A model generated the notes under the pieces. That model was given only the letters and a program-made list of their open reading frames with translations. It was not told the DNA's origin and did no database searches. From positions 558,001 to 622,000 of the forward strand of contig JARVKI010000010.1 of NCBI GenBank assembly GCA_036674765.1: 64,000 nucleotides of DNA, read 5' to 3'. Made by a program: the position numbers and the translations under genes. Positions within the stretch are counted from its first letter, which is position 1. Each line of letters begins with the position of its first letter. The stretch comes from Seiridium cupressi (lineage: Eukaryota > Ascomycota > Sordariomycetes > Amphisphaeriales > Sporocadaceae). This document shows positions 44,326 through 56,641 of this stretch, piece after piece.

Positions 44326-46316
44326 AAGCGATCTCGTACTTCGCTGGGCTATCATGCCACTGGTTCGGGGGACGACCTGGGTGACGACGACACCAGTAAG
44401 GACGACTCATGGTAATTTTGGCACGGTGGTGGAAGCGACAACAATGGTGATGATCAGGGCGATGAAAAGCACATTAACGATGAGCATTGATACCCCGTAT
44501 TATGATTTGACACACGCATTATCAGGCGCTACTAGGCCGGAAAAGGCTATTGGTTTTCTCGACAACGATACCGGCGTAAGGCTAGCTAGCCCATGATATT
44601 GATGTAGTGTGGGGTTAGTGATATATAGCACTAACACCGGTATACCCTTTCTACAATGAACACTGGTCCATTTGGACGGTTTCTGGCGCTGACTTCGAGA
44701 CCTATGCTAATGTCGCATGCTGTTTTGTGCACGTTTAAATTTACGTTTACTGTTGCAGCGTTCTTATGATAGTCTGAGCTGCAATATGTGTCTTGGTGTA
44801 TCTTCTTCTGCCAGTAGGTCTCATAGGAAGTGGCTGGAGAATATCTAGGCTTTTTACAACAGGGTGACTACTCACTCCACTGGTGATCCATGGCCATGCT
44901 GTTAGGTCTATAATGATGAGAATTCTTCGTGGCAGCCCTTTCGGGTCACATCTTGTTACCCTTTTCCCACAGATTCAATACATCGTGTCTTGTAGGTTAC
45001 CAATACATGACTGCCTTGACCAATGCGAGACGAAAGAATATCAAAGATGTAATAATAAGACAAGACAATCAGTCACCTACAGGGCACAATGCATCTAAGG
45101 ATTATCCTGGTTTTCCTATCTCAAGAACTGGAATCAGGCAGGTACTTCGATTCTCTGCCGGGCAAAGACATCATAACAATTGGCTTCCTTGGAGATCATA
45201 CGTATATCCCCAAAATTCCTACATAATTTCAAGGCAACTGCAGATCCTATGTGGTAACATTGCTTTATTATGAGCCTCATGCAATATGGGCATTTGATTT
45301 CTCAGGTAGAAGGCTTCTCTCTATCGAAGTTTATAACATCTCAGTTTAGGCAGTGGTGGGACGCGAAGGATGATGGTGAACAGGCCAACATGGCATCCTC
45401 ATCAGTCGATGTAGCACACTGAGCTGACCCAGTAGGGGTGTGGGTAAGGGGTTCTCTAAATGTTGTTGGATTGAAATATTCGTGGCACATTCGTTATTGA
45501 GTGGGAGGTCTTGCATATCACAGACACGGATGCGGTGGATGATGGTGGTCTCGACCACTCGAAATTTGAACTGCAACTGTGAAACAATCACGACCGAGTT
45601 GCATCAGATATTCTGAGCACTCTTGTGAGCACTCTTCCACAGCCGCTGTTCACATCTTGACAACTGTGAACCAACCACGACCTAGTCGCCTACTTATAGA
45701 AGACGTTGATAGCAATTCCCCGCGGTTACCCTTTATGTTGCTTGCAAGCACGCACGCAAATACACATACACAGATTCCGAAGGACCAACAGAACAATCAC
45801 AAATACCAAATATACCTCTCTGAACGGCCTCACGTTGGTAAAGAGAAGCAATAACTCACAACCTCGGACACCATCTCACCAGCGGCAAGGCCGGACAACT
45901 TCGGGCCCAGTCCGTGATCGTTGCGGCTTCCTCTTGCCAGGTCAACCTAGTTGAGCCATCCGTTGTGATTGTTCTAATACTCTGCAAGTTCGCCATACGT
46001 GTTAACGGTCATTCTGCTGCTCACAGCTAACGTACGAAAGAGTGGCTGCCCGTCTCTATTTGAGCCCAAGAGGATTCCAAATACTTCTTCAAAATTCACC
46101 AAATCCTCAACCCAAAGAATATCACAGCTGTTCACCAAGAAAAATAAATAAGAAAATTAACTATTTGTTTTCTCGATCCTTGCCCATTACCTCCCATCCT
46201 GTCATTCACATCTCCACATCTCCATACGCGGTCCCGATTGGACAAAGCGCCAAGCGTCTGCAGTCTCCATCCCATTCTAGCGTCCACCAATCGGGGCACC
46301 AGTTGATCCGAGCACC
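44326..46316. other. 2.0-kb intergenic region
   Basis: No convincing gene. Short frames lack start context and family support. The left part is EDC3 3' UTR; the last few hundred bases, rich in CA and CT, are the TAF14 promoter and leader. Confidence 0.6.
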
Positions 46317-47527
46317 ATGGCAGACGATAGTGGCTACGGCGCGAGTGGAGCCGGTGAGCTCGACCTCCGCTGGGATGGTCCTCCGCGCCGCTCGACACGC
46401 GAAAGACACACCTCTTCGCAGATTCTTGTTGCTCACGACGAGCCCACTGAGAAGACCACCAGAGGTCAGACGCGCAAGAGAAAAGCCCCTGTCTCCACCG
46501 CTACCCGCAAGATGCAGATCGAAGTGAGTCGGATCCTCCCTGCGTCGCGTGTCGCGCTTTTGTGTGCTTGGATTGGCTGACATGTTCTTGCCATTGTAGC
46601 GGAAGGTCAAGCTCGTTACCGAGCAGAAGAACATGTGAGTCGGATGCGACTAGGCCATGCCCAAGTGCGACGAGGCAGCCAGCCACAGCGACACACGCTC
46701 CCAACGGGACCATGCCGATGACCATCCTCTTTGCCAGCTACGCAGAAGCTAACATTGGGTCTCTAGCGACAAGGAGTCTCCCATGCCCGAGTTCCCCATG
46801 AAAGAATGGAACGTCAAGATTTACATGGTCGATCAGGACGGCAACGAGAAGCCCGCCACCGCTTTCCAGAAGGTCACTTATAACCTCCATCCCTCCTTCG
46901 AGAACCCTAGCCAGAGTACGGCCCCGTTACCCCTCGTTACATGCGAGCGCCGCGCAGATTGCAAGCTAACGCACTATAGCGTTCACCGACCCTCCTTACA
47001 CCTGCAAAAATGAGGGTTGGGGCGAGTTCGAGATGTCCATCGACATGTACACCACTGAGAAGACCAAGTGCACCGTCTTCCACGATCTCAACTTCCAGAA
47101 GCCCAGATATGAGACCATCCAGACCATCTCGATCAAGAACCCCTCCCAAGCTCTTCAGCAGATCTTGCGCGAGACCGGCCCCGTTGCTAGTGATGAAGAC
47201 CCGAAAGTTGCCAAGATCCGCAAGGCCAACGACGGCAAAAAGAGGAAGCCTGGCTATGACTACGAGAAGATGGCCGAGGGTCTTACCAAGCTCAGCGAGG
47301 ATGATCTTTTGCACGTCATTCAGCTCATCCATGATCACAAGACCGATGATACGTACACCAAGAACGACATGGATGCTGGCGAGTTCTCGGTGGATCTCTT
47401 CACGTTGCCTGAGCACCTGGCTCGTATGATCTGGGATTTCCTCGTAAGCCATGACCATGACAACTAGGGTTGTCGATATCCATGCTAACGATCCCCATAG
47501 CTGGAGCAGAAGCTTGTGTCTGCATAG
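46317..47527 (+). CDS. TAF14: YEATS-domain protein, TAF14 homologue
   Basis: Five exons: 46317-46523, 46600-46634, 46767-46915, 46980-47443 and 47501-47527; introns of 76, 132, 64 and 57 nt, all with consistent phase; 293 aa. The YEATS fold spans about residues 65-200: RKVKLVTEQKN, EFPMKEWNVKIYMVDQDG, KVTYNLHPSFENP, PPYTCKNEGWGEFEM, then FHDLNF. YEATS domains bind acylated histone lysines. A basic linker is followed by a C-terminal ET-like helical domain (EGLTKLSEDDLLHVIQLIHDHKT) ending LEQKLVSA, typical of Taf14. Taf14 is shared by TFIID, TFIIF, SWI/SNF, INO80 and NuA3 in yeast. A ~55-residue N-terminal basic extension is usual in filamentous fungi. The 35-nt second exon and 27-nt last exon are unusually small. 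Confidence 0.92.
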
Positions 47528-49748
47528 GGCAAGTCTGGTTTATCCATCGTACATTTGGGGACATTGGGGGAAGATAGGTTGATTGTGGTTTTTGCATTGC
47601 ACGGGGCGTTTAAATGGACATAAAAGTCGATAATCCGGCGAACATTTGACTGAGACTCAAGTGGGTCCAGCCATTTGAACCAAGTCTTGGCCGGTGAGCT
47701 GATGGCTGGCTTGTCCGGACCAAGGCAGATTTTACTACGTTGGGAGGCTATCTTTAGTTCACGTCGCTTGAACCCGCGCGGTACGTTTCGAAGCGATGTT
47801 CTTTGGGCATTGCCCTGGTCATGGACTTGGACATGGGCATGGGGAGCGGCACTATATGCCAGGGATGCGATACGATGGAGGACCGGAGTTTGGTCTGCGT
47901 TCTATTCTACGCCTGCTCCGTTTCGGTCGATAGATACCCAACAGATAGCCTAAAATGGAATTAGGGAAGCCAGACCGAGAGATGATGGTTGAGTGAAAGC
48001 AATCGACACTTTTTTTTGGCCGGTAACAATCAGGTTTTCCGTTGTTTTTTTCTTATAAGCGCTCATCCAATGCTTGTGGGTTGACTACTCAGCCTGAGAT
48101 ATTCCGAACTATGGTTAAAGCACGGTCAGCCTCTAACTAGGTAGTATTATGTTACCGTAGCTTGAGACTACAGCTTCGATTTGGCAGTCCGCAATTTCGT
48201 GTTACTGTACTAAAACAATTCTTTACTCTTGAATTCACTGCATTCTTGATCTGTGGCACAGGCTTGCGCGATTGAAGCCATTGGTTCGATTTTCCCAGTG
48301 CCCATGTTCTTCTGTATACGTACCCTACATTAGTTAGGTGTTTCCTCTCTGTGACTCTAGCGGTTCCCATTTTTTCTCCAGCTTTTCTAAATAAACGTCG
48401 GCATGATGGATCAATGATCTGACCATGGATCCTCTTCCAGCCCGAATGCTCCAGCAGAAAGTGGCCGGGGATGGCGTGGGCGAATGGATGCACTGAAAAT
48501 CGTCATGACGCCGCCGAAAGAGGCAAGCGGGCCCCTCACCGCTATAGCGCAGATGGAAGGTCAGCAGCAGCGCCGGGTGGGTTCCAATTGGCGCAGTCGC
48601 GCCCTAGCTACAGTGATTGGAAATGAAAATTGACCTCGTGATGGCGCCTTCCTGCTTCAGCCACGGTGAGCAGAGGTGAGCGCGGCGAGCCTGCCAATTG
48701 TGTGTCAAGAATTGAACTTTCTCTCGGATCGTCTGGGCTAAGATTCCCATTCGGACGCAGCTAAGTATTCATGCTTTGGGACCATATGACCATTACGTGG
48801 TGCTTAAAAGAAAAAAGCTGCTCGGTAAACGCAAATGCTGAAAAAGGGCAAATTATCGTGGAACACCAGGAGCGCATGCCGTGTGATTTCTACTAGAATC
48901 TGTATGGCCAATCCAAAATTTCCCGACCAAAACGTTGTCTTCTGCTCCATTGGCTGTCTCGACCACCACTATCTCCTGCCAGTACCAGTGCGTATATACT
49001 TGTGAGCCCCCAGACAAACAGCCAGGAAGGACGAGGACGGCACAGGACACGCACCTGTCACATCTCACTTCCGGCCGACGATTGCGTCCATTGATTGCCT
49101 CGACGCCTAGGGCTAGCCTGGTCAGACCACCGAGAAACTGGCGAGCTGCCCGTATCTGACAATTGCATTGTCTCGTTCTCTTCCTCGAGTACAATTGCGT
49201 TGCGGAGAGCTCTGGCGTCTCACAAATGCCACAAACGCGGGCACGACGCTTGATGCCTGCCTAGTAGCGCGCATGCAGCTTCCCGGGCTTGACTAGTTAG
49301 TCGCTGATACACGGCAAGAGCGTAGGCTCCTCTGCACCTATCAATTAGTCTTTCGTCGAGCGGCCTCGGTTTGCGCGTGTGCCACGACATCTTGCTCAAG
49401 GGAGTTGACGTAGTCCCTCATTCGCTGTCGCATCCCGGGCTTGCAGGACCTCCCGCCTCCCGGATCCCGGTGTTGCTTTATCAGGACAGGGAAGCGGCGA
49501 CACTGAGCCTTGCTGATAGACCCCGCAATACACCACCCTCTCCTAGCTCTCATAAATCACCCGGTGTCCCACTTCATCAGTTCGTCCAACATAAGCCCTC
49601 GAAACCCGTCTCAAGCCGAACCGCATCGCATCGCATACTCCTCGAGGTGGGGTGGTATCGGACCACTAGACACTGCCAGGGACGCCCTCAAACAGTCGCG
49701 AACGGTGTGGAAAAGGTGCCCTCAGGGCTGGCCGCCCCGTTGGTGACT
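47528..49748. other. 2.2-kb intergenic region
   Basis: No gene supported on either strand. It covers the TAF14 3' UTR and the long upstream region of the transcription factor gene. The frame of that gene stays open upstream to about 49371, but contains no ATG before 49749. Confidence 0.6.
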
Positions 49749-52700
49749 ATGTCACAGTACGCCGCTTCTGCCAACGCCAACTCTGCACCTCCCGCCCATC
49801 AGCAGCAATCGCCTGCCACCCAGCAGTCTGACGCCACGCAACCAGGAGGTCTGACGCCGCTGCAAAGCGCCCAGCACAAGCGTGTCTATCAGGCATGCAT
49901 ACCTTGCCGTCGAAGGAAGGTCCGCTGCGACCTGGGCAGTGTCGATAACCCTCACGACCCCCCGTGCGTACGATGTCGCAGAGAAAGCAAGGAGTGCTAC
50001 TTCAGCGCTACTCGTCGCAAGCGCAAGAATGACGAAGACGGTGAAGAGGACTACGTGATTCGCAATGGTCGTAAGAAGCATGCTCTAGACGCGTCGCCAC
50101 CACCGCCTACCTACACCAAACAATCCTACAGCAACGTCCCATTGACGCCTGGAGGCTCCACTGGCCGAACCCAACCTCTGCGACGCCCGGATATTGATAG
50201 GACTGATAGTAGAGGCACGACATTCTCGGATATCGCGGAGGATGCAAGCGCTCGGCTAGAGAATCTCGAGGCCCAGACAGTCATGAGGAGGGAGGTATAC
50301 GGCCCACACGACGCGCTGGATCTGCTTTATAAAGCTGCGACGGATCACCCTCATACACACACACGCCAGGAGAGCGTCGCATCGTCCGTACAACCACCTC
50401 AAGCTCATGCGACGGGTCGCGCCCCTGCAAGAGAGACGGCCGCGAACGGGCACCCTAGCGGTCGAGCAGAGGGGAGATCCGCAGAACCAATCGACCCGCG
50501 TCTTATGCCTTCGGGCCACACTCACGAAGGCGAAAAGGGGGACATCGAGAAGAGGGTGGACGTGAGCCACGAGCCCGGCTACGAAGATGCCCTCAAGGCT
50601 TGGGGTAGGTTCCGGTTTGTGAGAGCAGGATGGTTCACCAGGGAGGAGGCAGTCAAGTACATCACCTAGTAAGTCACAGATCATCCCATGTTCTACCTGG
50701 TACATGACTGATCATTTCCGTGTAGCTATTATGAATTCCTGTCGCCGATGACACCCATATCACCACCCACATATCGCAACCCGACATCACATCCCACTCT
50801 CCTCACCGAAGAGCCTATTCTGACAGTGACCCTATTGACGATAGCCTCAAGGTATTATCAGATCAATACTACTGGCGGTCATTGTCGTTCACACGCTATC
50901 CACGAAGAACTTTGGAGGTACCTTCGACGCATGATCGAGCGGTGCTTATGGGGCCAGGAGGCATTTGGTGGTGGCTTCTGCGGCTCTGGAGCTGACCAAA
51001 CATCCAGTACCGCACCAGAACGAGGTCTCAGGAAAGGGAGTTTGCGTACACTGGGAACCATTGAGTCGTTAATGATCTTGACCGAATGGCACCCACGAGC
51101 ACTGCACTTCCCGCCGGAGGAGGCCATTGACGAGCTGATGCTCCCGTCCTACGACCAACCCTTCGGCATGGGCCCGGACGAAGACGCGAATCGACATGCT
51201 GCCAATCATATCCCCGGTGGTGGCAGGAGGATTGAGGGTTGGCTAGAGCCCGCGTGGAGGAGTGATCGTATGTGCTGGATGCTACTTAGCACCGCCATGG
51301 CTCTTGCCTATGAATTGGGTGTATTTGACAACATCGATGTTGTGCTCGCCGAGATCACGCGCCCGGAGTACGAGGACGAGGGGTATCGCCTACGTGCCAC
51401 CAGAATCAAGCGCCTGCTCATGATTTACCTCACACAACTGGCTGGTCGATTAGGATGGACAAACATGGTTCCTGAGAGCATCCGGACGACTGATCCTTAC
51501 CACTCGGGTCAAAGGCGGCCAACTTCGCACGAGGGAAACACGCCGGGGACGAATATATCCAACCTATCCAATATCAACTACGTTCCAGATATCGAGCTCG
51601 ACGACCAGATCATCCATTGTTGGGTTGGGATCAGCAATGCTATGCACAATGGTAACGAAAAGCTCTTCAGGTCGCACAAGCATACCACGCACATCATCCA
51701 AAGTGGAGAGTACACCACTGAACTGCAGAAATTCCAGCCGATTCTGAAGGACTGGTGGAAGACCTTTGAGCAGATCCGCATGCCTACCTTCATACGCCAT
51801 ATTCTCACCATTGAGTATGAATACGTCAGGATCTATGTCAACTCGCTCGCTTTGCAGGCCGTTGTTGAGAGAAGTACCACCAACGCTGGCAACCCTCATA
51901 ACACCATACCAAACTTCCACAACACCACCATGGGCGCACCTCCGACCCAGGTACAAACCCAGAATCTTCTGGGTGCTTTACCTCTTGGTACACTAGGTGG
52001 TTTCGGCGTGGAAGATCAAGAATTCATCAAGGAAGTCGTAAATGGGTGCCGCAACTTGCTCAAGACCGTCGTTGATGGCCTCTTGCCTGGAGGCTACCTC
52101 AAGCATGCGCCCGTTCGGACTTATTTCAGGATCATCAGCGGTGCCATGTTTCTCCTCAAGACATTTGCCCTTGGTGCGCCAAAGTCGGATGTGGAGCTGA
52201 GTATTTCGCTCATGGATCGCACAGTCGATGCCCTGCGAGATTGTGTGGTGGATGATGTTCACTTGGGAACGCGTTTTGGTGATTTGCTAGAGTCCCTCAC
52301 TCTCCGCCTAAGAGTTCGCTTCAAGCACGCCCCGCACAATATGGCAGGTGAAACAAGCCAGACCGGCAGTGTCAATGGGCAGTCCAATGGAATGGACACA
52401 GGATATGCAGACCATGCTCTCAAGTTGAGAGATGGTCTTCTTGCTCCTGGTAAGTCTTGACATTCTAGTCATTTTCTTCCCCTGGCTATATAAAGGATTG
52501 CAAGTACGTGCACAGTTGGACTAACTTTGATTCAGATCGATCGACGACGCCTGCTCTACCCATCTCAGCTACACCATTTGATAACCCTGGTGGCATCTTC
52601 CCATATCCTACCGGATCATCCTCCATCTTTAGGCCGAGCACACCAGCGACGGCAGGAGTTGAACTCTCCGGTACAGACAATCTCTTTGAACAAAACGACT

Positions 52701-52882
52701 GGACCAACCCTGATGATCAGATGTGGTACCTGCCGACTGGCCCTGGTCTTTTCCAGACAGGCGAAAATGCAAACGTTACCATGACAGATCAAGGGGTCAA
52801 TATTGGCGGGATGGATCTGCTTGACTTTATGACCATGGACCCTACACATTTCGATTCCTTGAACGCCACTGCCCAGTATTAG
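49749..52882 (+). CDS. Zn2Cys6 fungal-type transcription factor
   Basis: Three exons, 49749-50668, 50726-52449 and 52536-52882 (introns 57 and 86 nt), 996 aa. The N-terminal zinc cluster has Cys50, 53, 60, 73, 76 and 83 (C-X2-C-X6-C-X12-C-X2-C-X6-C; ACIPCRRRKVRCD ... CVRCRRESKECYF), followed by the basic TRRKRK. A disordered linker leads to the fungal middle-homology region: YYYEFLSPMTPISPP, LLTIASRYY, LRTLGTIESLMILTEWHPRAL and RSDRMCWMLLSTAMALAYELG. The C-terminus (TGPGLFQTGENANV ... GGMDLLDFMTMDP) is acidic and hydrophobic and could be an activation domain. Many fungal paralogues share this layout and I cannot assign a named regulator or target pathway. Confidence 0.9.
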
Positions 52883-53661
52883 CGAAACGATACTTAGTGA
52901 CCGTAGGGTTACGAAATCCTGTGGTCTCGATATGCGGCCAATGTTTTGCGTCTTTTTACGCGATTGTCGGATAGCTAGGCTGCGCGCGGTGAGCGAGTAT
53001 ATGCTTTGCACGCGTGCATAGCGATGATTAAACATGATACCCTAGCGACGCAGATGATTATACCAGATCATACTGCAACATGCGACAGCTCCTTGTCGAT
53101 CCTGATGTGTGGGATACTGTGAGATATGAATAGCAGCGTTTCGAAAAGTTTAGAAGAGAATTAGGGACTTGTATTGGGGGCTAGCTTGCAATGAATGCAC
53201 TTGTTATTGCTGAACACTACTGTACGTGGGCTCATAATTGAGAGCAGCTTAGTTATAAAACAGAATGATACAGGGATAGCCTCGCGGCGACCGTTGTTCG
53301 CAAATCAAGAGTTAGAACTCTAGATGGCATGTAAACACTTACTTGGTCTTTGTTGCTGGACAAGTTTGGTGCCTGATGCCCTACATAAACAAGGAGAAGC
53401 GTTGTGACTGGTACTATATTCCACTTCGAAAACACTCTTAGGGCCGAGAAGGAAGGAAGGCCCCATATTTTCCCGAGCTCCACACTCCGGCCCCGAGGCC
53501 GAACAACTATAACCCGGCCGTATCGACGAGAGTAAGACGGATGAATGACTGGAACGAATTGCCTGATCCTGAATCATGGCGTGATAGCATATAAAGAGCC
53601 TTTCTGGCTATGTCAAATGTATGTCTTGTCATTCCAAAGTACAGATTACCAGTAATACACA
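52883..53661. other. intergenic region, 779 bp
   Basis: 3' UTR of the transcription factor and promoter of the O-methyltransferase gene. No additional gene or repeat seen. Confidence 0.6.
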
Positions 53662-55145
53662 ATGTCACCCTCAAGATCCCTCTCCGAGCTGGCAGCACTC
53701 ATCCAAAACCGTTCGGCGTCGATCGAAGATGCCTTGAAGTCGGCTGGTCTACCTCCACCATATTTTGCTGTCGGCTCACCCCTCGCGTTGCCGTTGTCGC
53801 CGGAGCTGGAAGATACCCGCGACGAACTTGTCGAGGCTCTGGATGAGCTCCGCGCCTTGGTCCTTGGGCCAATGGGTCATTTGCTCATGCTGATGCTGCC
53901 TCTTGTAAGTGCACAGTCTCCCCTCGAGGTACTCTCCGGGGTGGAAATGGGGCCGAGTAGAGATATACTGACACGGTTGTTTCCGGCTTCTCACTAGCCC
54001 GCCCTCAACGCAACATTTCACGCCCTGTATCGCTTCCGCATTCCCCAGAACCTAGGCCTGCAGGAGTCCGTTTCCTATGCTGTCCTGGCCGAGCGCTGCG
54101 GCCTGCCGAAAGAGGACCTGCGCCGCTTCGTCCGCATAGCCATGACGGTGCGCATGTTCGACGAGGACGCCGCCACGGGCCACGTCCGCCACACCGCCGC
54201 CTCGTCCGTGCTCGCCGCCCTGCCGCCCGCCGCCGACTTCCTCGGCATGCTGACCGAGAAGATGGGCCCGGCGAGCGTCAAGATGGTCGAGGCCACGCAG
54301 CGCTTCCCCGCCAGCCAGGAGCCCAGCGATTCCGCCGCCAGCGTCGCCATGGGCACCGAGGGGACCGAGGACTTCTACGCCGCCAACGCCGGCGACGCGG
54401 AGAGGGTCCGGCGCGTCGCCAGCGGCATGAGCCTCGCCACCAAGCTGCCGATCCACGCGGCGGCGCACTTCGTGGACCACTGCGGCTGGGCCGCCGAGGG
54501 CAAGTGCCCGAGGAAGGTCGTCGACATCGGCGGCATCGAGGAGGCCGTCAGTCTCGACCGGGCCGAGGTCGTCGAGGCGCTCGCGGTGCCCGAGGACTTG
54601 GAGGGCCGGCTGAGGTTCGGGGCGTATGATTTCCTTGAGCAGGTGCAGCGCGTCGAGGGCGCGGATGTGTACATGTTTCGGAACTGCTTCCACAACTGGC
54701 CGGACAAATACGCGTTGCGTATGCTACGGAACCAGATCCCCGTGCTGAGGAAAGGGGCCAGGGTCTTTGTTAATGAGGCGTGCATGCCGGAGCTGCATGA
54801 GGTGGGACTGGTCAAGGGCCAGGTCTCTTGGTAAGCTTGGTTTTTCTTCCCCCCCCCCTTTTTCTTTTCTTTTTTCTTTTCTTTTTTCTTTTCTTTTTTC
54901 CCTCTTTCTTTTTCGTTGCTCTTGGGTGGGATGTAAGTTGGTATGTGGAGGCGCGAACGAAGATGGCTAATCTTGGCCGCAGGGGATCTGATCTCATCAT
55001 GAAGATGACGTTCAATGGGAAGGATCGGAGCCGGCAGGATTGGATCAACCTGTTCAAGGAAGCAGACGAGCGATTCAATGTCGTGTCAATCACGACGCCG
55101 CCACGTTCTGCTTTGGCTGTCATTGAGGTTGTCTGGGAGGGCTGA
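53662..55145 (+). CDS. COMT-type O-methyltransferase with shortened SAM motif
   Basis: Three exons, 53662-53904, 53998-54830 and 54983-55145 (introns 93 and 152 nt), 412 aa. Layout fits fungal O-methyltransferases of the plant COMT type: helical N-terminal dimerisation part, winged-helix region (LYRFRIPQNLGLQESVSY ... LRRFVRIAMTVRMF), then the Rossmann domain. The catalytic His lies in FRNCFHNWPDKYALRMLRN. Oddity: at residues 255-260 VVDIGG is followed directly by IEEAVSLDRAEVVEAL; the Gly-rich loop plus the next strand ending in QD(L/H)P, which hold SAM, seem about 15 residues short. Exon 2 is much richer in G+C than the flanking DNA. It may be a catalytically dead or altered enzyme; native substrate unknown. 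Confidence 0.8.
54849..54907. repeat. polypyrimidine microsatellite inside the second O-methyltransferase intron
   Basis: A C10 run is followed by about three copies of a 12-mer built from TCTTTTCTTTTT. It makes this intron (152 nt) longer than the local norm and is likely length-variable. Confidence 0.75.
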
Positions 55146-56641
55146 GGTCGCGCAATTATCAGCATCAACGCGTTACAACTCTGATCGCAAAACAAAAAGC
55201 CATAGACAAGTCGTGGTCGTGTATAAATATCTCAACGCAGCTTCATCATCAGAACAACAAAAATACAGGTGTACAATATCGTAGGTTGCATTCACAGCTG
55301 CTTGCTTACTATGATCGGGTATAAACGAATATCAGGAAACTTCTGGTCTCAGTAGCCGTCTACGCTTTCGCGCAGCCAGCAACCACTGTGGTCTAATTCC
55401 AGACTGGCCACGAACTTAGCAAGAAATGTGAATGAATCTAATAGCAGCTTATTAGTTGGGTCTTCCTTGAGTAGAGCAAAAGGTATGCCACCTGCTGTTT
55501 AGTTTTTGTTTACATCAATGCTTGAATGGTGCAAGGTCAAACTGTGAGATGCCGCAGCTATGGCAGTTGCGGTTGTCTTGATGAATTTTAAAAAAGGAAC
55601 GATTCCCACCAGCAGTTCACATTGGGTCTGACGAAAGGATGACCATCTGTGGTGGCTTCACTGGCAAAAAACACAAAAGGTTTCTCCAGTACCTGGGTTC
55701 AACTCCGGGGAAAGTCTGCCTTTTTGCTTTTTTTTTTCCCCTCTTCTTCCCCCCCTCCCTCCTTCTCCCTTCTCTCTCTCGCTCACGAACAAAAATTGAT
55801 TGCTAGACAGCTATCGTTGCCTTTATTAATGCTATAACGGGAAACTTTCATTCATCTCTTTTGATTTACCAGTTCCGCGCACGGACGGCTTACCATCGAA
55901 GCGAGCCTTTTCAGTCCGTGAGTCAGTATATGCAACGGAGGCACAGCCTGTGACATGTAGATTCTAGACAAGATAATCCAACATTTTCAACCCCCTCATC
56001 ACCACGCTTACACTTTTGTACAACACCTAATTCTGCCAGGGAACTGACCCATGTCCGTCCTTGCTGGCTCAATCTCAGTCGCATACACATCTGCCATCCG
56101 GTAGTTGGCACTCGTCCGATCAGATACTACCGTCCATGTGATCTCGGACCGGCAGTTGGTTGACGAGCGATGATACTAGGTCGCATGAGATGAGATGGAA
56201 GACGCCGCTCCCTCTGTGCCCTATTTCCTGCACAAAATGGTTCCCTATCTCCCCTAGACCACAGCAGCAACCTTAGTGCTGCAGGTGTTTGGCCTTGTAA
56301 TTAGAAAAGCGGCCTGGTCGTATCCCTCCTCCGAGGCCTTTGTACAAGGCAAAAAAAATAATAATAAGCGAATTGAAGTAGAAGAAATTGCTGTCAAGCA
56401 GATGGTGAAGTGCTTAGAAAGGGAGTGGATACTCGATCCATACAACGCGCACAGTAGAATGGAAGATCGATGCAGGTTCTTGAAGAATTGGTCGTCAGGT
56501 CGCGTAATAATTTGAGACAAAGGAAATATGCCGCCGGCGCGATGCATGTTGCTGACAGAATCGAATAAAAGCAAAAGTAACGAGGCGATACGGGTATCAC
56601 ACATGTGCGGTTCGGCTGAACCCATTCAAACTATTAGAAGA
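55146..56641. other. 1.5-kb convergent intergenic region
   Basis: Lies between the O-methyltransferase (+) and the ADF-H protein (-). Contains a second polypyrimidine tract (about 55729-55782) and a sequence GGTTCAACTCC near 55691 that matches a tRNA B box, without a foldable tRNA. No gene supported. Confidence 0.55.
55729..55782. repeat. polypyrimidine tract
   Basis: An almost pure C/T stretch of about 54 nt in intergenic DNA, similar in kind to the one in the nearby O-methyltransferase intron. Confidence 0.65.

Noticed and set aside
49371..49748. N-terminal extension of the Zn2Cys6 factor
   Set aside because: The frame is open but contains no ATG; the ATG at 49749 gives a normal N-terminus before the zinc cluster.
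55648..55715. tRNA-like B box (GGTTCAACTCC) with a weak A-box-like sequence upstream
   Set aside because: The T stem has a mismatch and no acceptor or anticodon stem can be paired; not a tRNA gene.
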